Source: DATDSR01 sp036517855 (GTDB lineage Bacteria > Patescibacteriota > Minisyncoccia > Phycocordibacterales > DATDSR01). Taken from it: 8,848 nt of DNA. The notes beneath the pieces were generated by a model that saw only the letters and a list, made by a program, of their open reading frames with translations, did no database searches and was not told the DNA's origin. The first letter of the stretch is position 1. Each line of letters begins with the position of its first letter. The position numbers and the translations under genes are program-made. This document shows, piece by piece, positions 4,627 through 8,848 of the stretch. Location: NCBI GenBank assembly GCA_036517855.1, contig DATDSR010000044.1:1-8848 (forward strand), read 5' to 3'.

Positions 4627-5163
4627 CTTTAGCCTTGCTTTTTTATACTTCATATATTCGTCGCGGCTCTTCAGTGACATCGGGTCGTAGGGGCGGTCGA
4701 GGAAAATTTTGCCATCGAGGTGGTCCATCTCGTGCTGGATGATGCGGGCGAGTAGGCCGCGAGCTTTGAGGCGAAACTTTTTGCCTTCCCTATCCAAAGC
4801 TTCAACCACTACGTTTGTTGGCCGAGTAACCTTGGCGAAAATCCCCGCAACAGCCACCGAGCCACACCCTTCGTAATCATGCGAGTTATTTTTCGAATGC
4901 TCGATAATACGTGGGTTTATGAAAACACGCAGACCATCAAATTGCGAGGGTGTGCGGTATTTGGTCTTAGTAACTTCAGTCACAAAAATCCGCAAATTCT
5001 CTCCTATCTGCGGAGCCGCCATCCCCACCAACTCGTGCCAGTGCATCGAATCCACAAGATTCTTAACCACCCGTCGAGTCTCCACCGTGTTAACCGAACC
5101 AACCACCCTAGACCGTCGGCGGATTATAGGATTCCCAACTTGTGTGGCTTTCTTAATTACCAT
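4615..5163 (-). CDS. def: Peptide deformylase
   Basis: 182 aa. Removes the formyl group from the initiator methionine of nascent proteins; metal-dependent, acting at the ribosome. All three family motifs are present: GMAAPQ (residues 47-52), EGCGS (98-102; the usual form is EGCLS, so Leu is replaced by Gly) and QHEMDHLDG (143-151). C100, H144 and H148 are the metal ligands and E145 the catalytic base. The ATG at 5163 matches the family N-terminus (IKKATQVGNPIIRRRS); a longer frame from 5211 would run through the tRNA gene. That ATG lies 2 nt beyond the 3' end of tRNA-Gln with no SD, so tRNA processing should leave an almost leaderless mRNA. The C-terminus is basic. Confidence 0.93.
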   Translation of the reverse strand: MVIKKATQVGNPIIRRRSRVVGSVNTVETRRVVKNLVDSMHWHELVGMAAPQIGENLRIFVTEVTKTKYRTPSQFDGLRVFINPRIIEHSKNNSHDYEGCGSVAVAGIFAKVTRPTNVVVEALDREGKKFRLKARGLLARIIQHEMDHLDGKIFLDRPYDPMSLKSRDEYMKYKKARLKRKV

Positions 5164-5165
5164 GA

Positions 5166-5236
5166 CTGCCGGACTAGGATTCGAACCTAGATGAATGGAT
5201 TCAGAGTCCATTATCCTACCATTAGATGATCCGGCA
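5166..5236 (-). tRNA. tRNA-Gln (anticodon CUG)
   Basis: A full cloverleaf on the minus strand: acceptor TGCCGGA/TCCGGCA, D arm with a 3-bp stem and TAATGGTAG loop, anticodon stem ATGGA/TCCAT with loop CTCTGAA (anticodon CTG), a 4-nt variable loop, and T arm CTAGG-TTCGAAT-CCTAG. The discriminator is G and CCA is not encoded (TCA follows), so CCA must be added by nucleotidyltransferase. 71 nt. Its promoter lies in the shared region with the GrpB gene. Confidence 0.95.
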
Positions 5237-5256
5237 AATTCTCAAATTGCCCTCAC

Positions 5257-5284
5257 ATATTAACCTTTTTGCGCCTTTTCGCAA
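5257..5284 (-). promoter_or_regulatory. Promoter of tRNA-Gln and deformylase
   Basis: Minus-strand -35 TTGCGA (5284-5279), 16-bp spacer, -10 TAATAT (5262-5257), start predicted about 14 nt before the tRNA. The -35 is one arm of the inverted repeat TTGCG-N6-CGCAA, whose other arm is the -35 of the divergent GrpB promoter. Confidence 0.5.
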
Positions 5285-5297
5285 TGCGGGGTAGACT
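5269..5297 (+). promoter_or_regulatory. Shared-box promoter of the GrpB gene (leaderless)
   Basis: TTGCGC (5269-5274), N6, GCAATG (5281-5286), N5, TAGACT (5292-5297), then six bases to the ATG. Box spacings match those at 6511-6539 exactly. The start codon lies at the predicted +1, and no SD is present. Confidence 0.65.
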
Positions 5298-5303
5298 TGA
5301 ATC

Positions 5304-5798
5304 ATGGCTATTGCACATTTTGTAAAACAGGAGGAAGTTTACCCTCTGGCAAAGAAGCATTTTGAGATTGAGAAGGCGCGTATACTAAAATCTTTCCCGG
5401 ATGCGATTGTGGAGTTTGTGGGTTCAAGTTCGATACCTGGCGCGCTAACGCTTGGCGATTTGGATATCCAAGTGAGAGTGGCTCGCGACAAGTTCGACGA
5501 GGTTGTGGCAAAACTCAAGGAGTTTTATCACGTCAACAGACCCGAGAGATGGGAGGAGGGGCTCGCTTTATTACATTGGAAGGACCACCCCGAGATACCA
5601 ATGAGCATTGTGGTAACTGTGATTGATTCACCTAACGATAATTATCACAAAGAGCGCGACCTATTCAAGAACAACCCACATTTGTTAGAGAAATATAACA
5701 ACCTAAAACGTGGGTTCGAAGGCAAGAGTGTTGAGGATTACAAAGCAGCCAAGCGCAAACTCTTCGGACCACACGGCGAAGTCAAAAGCTGGAAGTAG
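5304..5798 (+). CDS. GrpB-family nucleotidyltransferase-like protein (UPF0157)
   Basis: 164 aa, the usual size. The family signature is clear: FVGSSSIPG (residues 38-46), then GDLDIQV (51-57), the GS...DxD pattern of the nucleotidyltransferase superfamily, with D52 and D54 as likely metal ligands. A second conserved region follows (LALLHW with downstream His/Pro, and the RDLFKNNPHLLEKYNNLK helix, about 137-154). The family is often annotated with dephospho-CoA kinase because of fusions, but its reaction is not established. The ATG at 5304 is fixed by in-frame TAG and TGA codons just upstream. There is no SD; the -10 box ends six bases before the ATG, predicting a leaderless mRNA. Cytoplasmic. 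Divergent from tRNA-Gln. Confidence 0.9.
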   Translation: MAIAHFVKQEEVYPLAKKHFEIEKARILKSFPDAIVEFVGSSSIPGALTLGDLDIQVRVARDKFDEVVAKLKEFYHVNRPERWEEGLALLHWKDHPEIPMSIVVTVIDSPNDNYHKERDLFKNNPHLLEKYNNLKRGFEGKSVEDYKAAKRKLFGPHGEVKSWK

Positions 5799-6096
5799 TT
5801 TTGCCCGCTTTCGCAATGAGAGATTGACAATAGGGCGTTAGTTGATAATGTAGCCGAGGTTCGGGCGAACGCTCGTGGCCACTATGGCCTAGGTCTTTTT
5901 CGGTTCGAGGTTCGACTCCTCGAGAGCGGGTCGAAGGCTTACCCGGGTTAGCGCAGAATAGGTGGGAGACATTGAAGGCACGGCTTCGGCCTTGCCCGAG
6001 TCGTCGTTGAGACACCACCCTTTCCTGGGGACACAGCAGTCCAACTGCCGCCTGAGACTGCCCGAACCACTAACCAAAACAAGGAGGAGGCACGCG
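5799..6096 (+). other. 298-nt structured, apparently non-coding leader region
   Basis: No credible gene. In order it holds a copy of the shared box (TTGCCC-N6-GCAATG, 5801-5818) without the usual -10; a promoter TTGACA (5824-5829), 16 bp, extended -10 TGA-TAATGT (5843-5851); a GTTC/GAAC hairpin; a GGCCA/TGGCC hairpin (5877-5889) with T5 at 5896-5900, a possible weak attenuator; a canonical tRNA T-arm (5906-5922); and a GGCA-GGC-TTCG-GCC-TGCC hairpin near 5977-5996. It would be a leader of about 240 nt on the 6097 gene. CCGCTTT (5805-5811) could pair with AGAGCGG (5923-5929), but no cloverleaf fits between. Confidence 0.45.
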
Positions 6097-6444
6097 ATGC
6101 CAAATGTCAGAGTTAAGATACGGCCGGATGTGGTGGCCGCCAAGGGATTCAACGAGATCATCCTATTCCCGGGGATACGTAAACGTGTAGCTGACACGTT
6201 CGGCATCCTCATAGACCACGTCGATGTGGAATGGTGTGATAACGCGCCAGGCTGCGATATCCTGCGCCCCATGGTGGCGGTGTCAATCGACATCGGCTAC
6301 ACCCCTGAACGGAGTGAGCTGGCGGAGCGGGTCAAGGATGAGCTCCGCGACAGGGTGCGCGACCTTCTCCCCATCGTGACTAAGCCCTGCGACGTCAAGG
6401 TCACCATCAAGCTGGGCGAGAAGCATGTCTCCACCTCGACCTGA
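6097..6444 (+). CDS. Hypothetical protein, possibly tautomerase/MIF-like (115 aa)
   Basis: The ATG at 6097 follows AAGGAGGAGG (6081-6090) at 6 nt; an in-frame ATG at 5962 would add 45 residues without an SD. The protein starts Met-Pro followed by a beta strand (NVRVKIR), then a helix (about 25-36), a strand (IDHVDVEW), a second strand (MVAVSIDIGY, 59-68), a long helix (70-93) and a last strand (CDVKVTIKL). Pro after the initiator, about 115 aa and a doubled beta-alpha-beta pattern match the tautomerase superfamily, where the exposed N-terminal Pro is the catalytic base. This is pattern-level similarity only; I see no further signature. GC-rich, with a long structured leader and a strong terminator. 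Soluble. Confidence 0.75.
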   Translation: MPNVRVKIRPDVVAAKGFNEIILFPGIRKRVADTFGILIDHVDVEWCDNAPGCDILRPMVAVSIDIGYTPERSELAERVKDELRDRVRDLLPIVTKPCDVKVTIKLGEKHVSTST

Positions 6445-6456
6445 GCTCCAAGCACC

Positions 6457-6512
6457 CGAACCCCGTTCCCCTCTCGCTTCGGCGGGTAGTGGGAACGGGG
6501 CTTCGACATTTT
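6457..6512 (+). terminator. Strong two-tier intrinsic terminator
   Basis: Ten-bp stem CCCCGTTCCC/GGGAACGGGG (6461-6470 with 6491-6500), extended by CGAA/TTCG across a bulged C. It is topped by CTCGC-TTCG-GCGGG (6473-6486) and followed by CATTTTG. It ends the 6097 gene just before the methyltransferase promoter. Confidence 0.8.
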
Positions 6513-6539
6513 GCCCAAACGAGCAATGCACGGTAGACT
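6511..6539 (+). promoter_or_regulatory. Shared-box promoter of the methyltransferase (leaderless)
   Basis: TTGCCC (6511-6516), N6, GCAATG (6523-6528), N5, TAGACT (6534-6539), six bases, then GTG. Same spacing as at 5269-5297. The -35 begins in the T-run of the preceding terminator. Confidence 0.65.
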
Positions 6540-6545
6540 ACTTAC

Positions 6546-7466
6546 GTGATCCTAGAATTTTCACCAGAGCTCGACAAGCAAAGCGTATACGCTCATGGGG
6601 ATGAGCTCGCTAGTGTTTTGGCCTTGGACCGAGATGCGGATGGAAACAGAATTTATAGTCACGATACAAACTCCACTCGGCACGTGGCCGATATCGCGAA
6701 TCCCGTGCTCGTGACGGACTCTTATAAAATCACCTCCACGCTGCCAGGGACAGTCCGCGACACAGTCTTTACCCTCTACTCCTCTCCCCTGCGAGTTACC
6801 AAGTACGACGGGTTGGAACTTGGTTTCATTCAAAATCAATACCCGGGCGTGTGGGGACCGAGTATCGACACACTACTCTTCTGTAAAGCCTTGCGGATGA
6901 TGAAACTTGACGGAGTTAAGAGCGCGGTGGAGATAGGCGCGGGCTCGGGCTTTATATCTAAATATGTTTTACACAAATATCCAAACGTTGAGGAAGTTGC
7001 CCTGGTTGATATTAACCCGGCAGCAAAAATCTGCTGGGAGGAGAATCTCAAATCTGACAAAGCCCGCTTCCATATCCAAAATGGTCAAGAGTTCTTGGCC
7101 GATCGTACAACCGATTTACTAATGTGCAACCCACCCTACATCCCCCGTCCCAAGAGCATCGACGACAATCCTTACGAAGGCATCGGCTTGCTTGTGCATC
7201 TTATCCAAAATGCCAAAAAGTTTTTGAACCCAGGAGGAACCTTGCTCACCAACTTCTCAAGTCTATCGCGAGATATCGTGGAGCCCGAAGTGGCCAAGCG
7301 CGGCCTCACCATCGAGACGATAGCAAGTATGCGTGTGCCACTTAAGGTAATGAATGTGCTCAATAACCCCGAATGGATGAAGTATCTTGAAGCTCGCGGT
7401 TTAAAAAAGGAGAATCAGGATGGCTACGACTATTGGCACACTATCGAGATTGTTAAAATACGGTAA
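6546..7466 (+). CDS. Class I SAM-dependent methyltransferase, PrmC/HemK-like (NPPY)
   Basis: 306 aa. Motif I is VEIGAGSGF (residues 128-136), the acidic end of strand 2 is D155 in VDINP (154-158), and the catalytic NPPY is at 195-198 within DLLMCNPPYIPRP. This tetrapeptide marks N-methyltransferases acting on Gln or adenine amino groups; PrmC modifies the GGQ glutamine of release factors. A GVWGPSIDT stretch before motif I resembles the substrate-side segment of this group. LNPGGTLLTNFSS lies after NPPY. The N-terminal 100 residues do not look like the usual PrmC helical domain, so substrate is open: release factor, ribosomal protein or nucleic acid. The start is GTG, fixed by an in-frame TAG inside the -10 box; there is no SD. 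Cytoplasmic. Confidence 0.85.
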   Translation: MILEFSPELDKQSVYAHGDELASVLALDRDADGNRIYSHDTNSTRHVADIANPVLVTDSYKITSTLPGTVRDTVFTLYSSPLRVTKYDGLELGFIQNQYPGVWGPSIDTLLFCKALRMMKLDGVKSAVEIGAGSGFISKYVLHKYPNVEEVALVDINPAAKICWEENLKSDKARFHIQNGQEFLADRTTDLLMCNPPYIPRPKSIDDNPYEGIGLLVHLIQNAKKFLNPGGTLLTNFSSLSRDIVEPEVAKRGLTIETIASMRVPLKVMNVLNNPEWMKYLEARGLKKENQDGYDYWHTIEIVKIR

Positions 7467-7479
7467 TGCAAGATATACT
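7450..7479 (+). promoter_or_regulatory. Shared-box promoter of the DUF3592 gene
   Basis: TTGTTA (7450-7455), 18 bp, TATACT (7474-7479). GTAATG (7463-7468) lies N5 before the -10, as in the two other copies. The start codon is 12 bases after TATACT; an alternative TAACTT (7480-7485) is exactly six before it. The box overlaps the methyltransferase stop codon. Confidence 0.55.
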
Positions 7480-7491
7480 TAACTTAATAAT

Positions 7492-8268
7492 ATGAATGCA
7501 CAACGGCAAAAGTTCGGAGTTGGTACTTTTATCTTCCTCTTTCTTTTCGGCTCTATGTTTACTGCCGTGGGTTTGTTTGCCATAGGCTCAACCAAGGTTG
7601 ACCCGAGCTGGACCAAGGTCCAGGGTACGGTGGTAGACGCGGAAGAACGCCGCTCGAGCAAAGGCGGGACCACCTATGCGGCAGTGGTTGAGTACACCGA
7701 AGGCGAGGAAACGAATAATGTAACCAGTAGCTTTAGTTCATCTTTCTATCCCAATGTTGGCGAAACAAGAGAAGTAGCGTACAACCCCGTGCAGCCAGGA
7801 CAGGCCAAGGTGGTGGAGGGGCTCGGCGCGAGCTGGTTCCTCTACATCTTCCCAGTAGTTGGCATTGTGTGCATTCTCTTAGCCTTCTATTTGTTTATTA
7901 AATCGCTTAAGCGGGCGGGCGAGATCAAGCGGCTGATGCAAAGCGGGCAGAAGTTGCAAGGCGTGCTTGTGGATGTGCAAGCTTCGGCCACAACTAGTAA
8001 CGGGAAGCACTCTTATAAACTACTAGTGGCCGCCACCGACAATATGGGCAAGGTACAAAACTATGAGAGTGACTCTTTGAGCGGCGCGGGTGCGGTGGTA
8101 ATGATGGATTTTCGCAATTCTCCCATACCAATTGACGTCTACGTCGACAATGCGAACCCAAAGAGTTACTACGTCGACATATCAGACATTCCAAATCTAA
8201 CACCCGAGAGAATCACCGAGCTTTTGAAGAAAGCCGCTGGGTACTCCTCCATGAGCAACTTGACTTGA
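7492..8268 (+). CDS. DUF3592-type two-TM membrane protein
   Basis: 258 aa with two membrane helices (about residues 10-31 and 113-137). Between them lies an extracytoplasmic-type beta domain with the DUF3592 pattern: VQGTVVDAEERR (43-54), TYAAVVEYTEG (61-71), NVGE (88-91) and YNPVQPGQAKV (97-107). After the second helix a similar stretch recurs: LQGVLVDVQ (155-163), then KHSYKLLVAATDNMG (172-186). The protein therefore looks internally duplicated, with one copy on each side of the membrane. The family has no established function. A weakly hydrophobic, helical C-terminus follows (TPERITELLKKA). The ATG at 7492 has no SD; transcription is predicted to start within a few bases of it. The next gene's promoter begins at its stop codon. 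Confidence 0.82.
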   Translation: MNAQRQKFGVGTFIFLFLFGSMFTAVGLFAIGSTKVDPSWTKVQGTVVDAEERRSSKGGTTYAAVVEYTEGEETNNVTSSFSSSFYPNVGETREVAYNPVQPGQAKVVEGLGASWFLYIFPVVGIVCILLAFYLFIKSLKRAGEIKRLMQSGQKLQGVLVDVQASATTSNGKHSYKLLVAATDNMGKVQNYESDSLSGAGAVVMMDFRNSPIPIDVYVDNANPKSYYVDISDIPNLTPERITELLKKAAGYSSMSNLT

Positions 8269-8288
8269 GAAATACGTGGGTGTAGCTT
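8260..8288 (+). promoter_or_regulatory. Promoter of the exported protein gene
   Basis: TTGACT (8260-8265), 17-bp spacer, TAGCTT (8283-8288). The -35 overlaps the stop codon of the DUF3592 gene. Predicted leader about 40 nt. Confidence 0.45.
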
Positions 8289-8335
8289 GGTTGGAGATTG
8301 AACATGGGCTGGGGCCCACGGAAAGGAGACCAAGG

Positions 8336-8827
8336 ATGAAGTGGATCACAGGTTTTGTGCTTTGTCTCACGCTTGTGAGCGGAGTAGCAGCTACCGCGAA
8401 TGGGTCGGTGGCGGGTGGGGGTGGGGAAGAAACGCGGTACAAGGGTGGGCCTACGCTCACGCAGAAAAAATTCGAGATTGTCTCCGAGCTCTTGGCGGAG
8501 GCCGGGGCACCCGCATCTCTCGACCAAATCGCGGGGCACACGGTAGTCATCTCAACAGGAGATCTGCTAGGTGACTTCTACTTTTACAGAGTCACCGGAG
8601 GCAACATCTTCATCGGCAAGATCATATTGTATGTTGAGTGCGGTAGCAAGTACCAACGAGACTGGGTGGTGCGTGAGCTCTATTTTAAGTCCGACCCTAC
8701 AAAATCTGGTTGGTCGCTTGTTTATTACAAGTTTGACCCCAGAAAGCCGGAGCATCTCGAGCGCTACGAGGTGCAAGTCGAGCTTTGGTGGCCCGGTGGC
8801 ACTGGCCCCGAACGCACCAAGCCCTGA
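8336..8827 (+). CDS. Exported hypothetical protein with signal peptide (163 aa)
   Basis: The ATG at 8336 is chosen because AAAGGAG (8322-8328) lies 7 nt upstream and the product then begins with a clear signal peptide: MKW, a hydrophobic core (residues 4-19) and an AxA-type cleavage site after ATA (19-21). There is no lipobox. A Gly-rich linker (23-30) follows, then a mixed alpha/beta domain with a helix at 41-57 and alternating beta strands (68-74, 80-87, 91-101, 108-118, 127-133, 144-151), Trp- and Tyr-rich, with a single Cys at 102 in the mature part. No family recognised. The pattern suggests a small cell-surface or periplasm-equivalent beta domain. The frame is open 20 codons further upstream, but without an SD or signal peptide. 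Confidence 0.75.
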   Translation: MKWITGFVLCLTLVSGVAATANGSVAGGGGEETRYKGGPTLTQKKFEIVSELLAEAGAPASLDQIAGHTVVISTGDLLGDFYFYRVTGGNIFIGKIILYVECGSKYQRDWVVRELYFKSDPTKSGWSLVYYKFDPRKPEHLERYEVQVELWWPGGTGPERTKP

Positions 8828-8848
8828 TTTTGTCCCAGACACCTTCGC

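Noticed and set aside
5164..5211. Longer deformylase start at 5211
   Set aside because: The added residues would be encoded by the tRNA-Gln gene and do not match the family N-terminus.
5805..5930. A complete tRNA gene
   Set aside because: The T-arm and a possible acceptor stem are there, but the span is 126 nt, no proper anticodon arm (U33, 5-bp stem, 7-nt loop) can be drawn, and no known intron fits.
5962..6096. N-terminal extension of the 6097 gene
   Set aside because: No SD at 5962, the sequence forms hairpins, and the AAGGAGGAGG with Met-Pro start at 6097 is far better.
1..8848. CRISPR array, insertion sequence, prophage or integrase
   Set aside because: No regularly spaced repeats, transposase or integrase motifs or matching terminal repeats were seen on either strand.

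Overview
The window reads as bacterial chromosome, most likely from the Candidate Phyla Radiation (Patescibacteria, Parcubacteria-like). The reasons are indirect. Genes are short and tightly packed, many small proteins have no recognisable family, and the tRNA gene has no encoded CCA. A GC-rich palindrome that adds the residues LPAGRQ inside a protein resembles repeats I recall from CPR genomes. TGA ends several clear genes, so this is not a lineage that has recoded TGA. The assignment is inference.

Layout. 220-423 is a small SD-led gene with its own promoter and hairpin terminator. 488-2028 (minus) is a redox operon: glutaredoxin, thioredoxin-reductase-like flavoprotein, then a stand-alone tRNA-binding-domain protein interrupted in frame by a 26-bp palindrome. 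2129-2308 is a 59-aa proline-rich small protein, divergent from the operon. 2349-3621 (minus) holds an acidic hypothetical protein, a membrane protein resembling an ECF S-component behind a clear cobalamin riboswitch, and a 72-aa Cys-rich protein. 3731-4554 (minus) is three small GC-rich unknown genes with strong Shine-Dalgarno sites and hairpin terminators. 4615-5236 (minus) is tRNA-Gln(CUG) followed after 2 nt by peptide deformylase. 5304-5798 is a GrpB-family protein. 5799-6096 is a structured, apparently non-coding leader before a 115-aa tautomerase-like protein (6097-6444). 6546-7466 is an NPPY-type (PrmC/HemK-like) methyltransferase, 7492-8268 a two-TM DUF3592-type protein, and 8336-8827 an exported hypothetical protein.

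How it fits together. Two expression styles are interleaved. Seven mostly GC-rich proteins of unassigned or tentative function each have a strong SD (GGAGG type), and most end at a GC-rich hairpin. The ten other genes, including every confidently assigned family, have no convincing SD. For several of these a -10 box lies six bases before the start codon, which predicts leaderless mRNA. Three of them (GrpB, methyltransferase, DUF3592) share a promoter box, GYAATGCNNGRTAKACT.

A functional theme can be proposed but not shown: cobalamin uptake under B12 control, a NrdH-like glutaredoxin and a TrxR-like flavoprotein would all serve a B12-dependent ribonucleotide reductase encoded elsewhere. Deformylase, tRNA-Gln, the tRNA-binding protein and the PrmC-like methyltransferase belong to translation.
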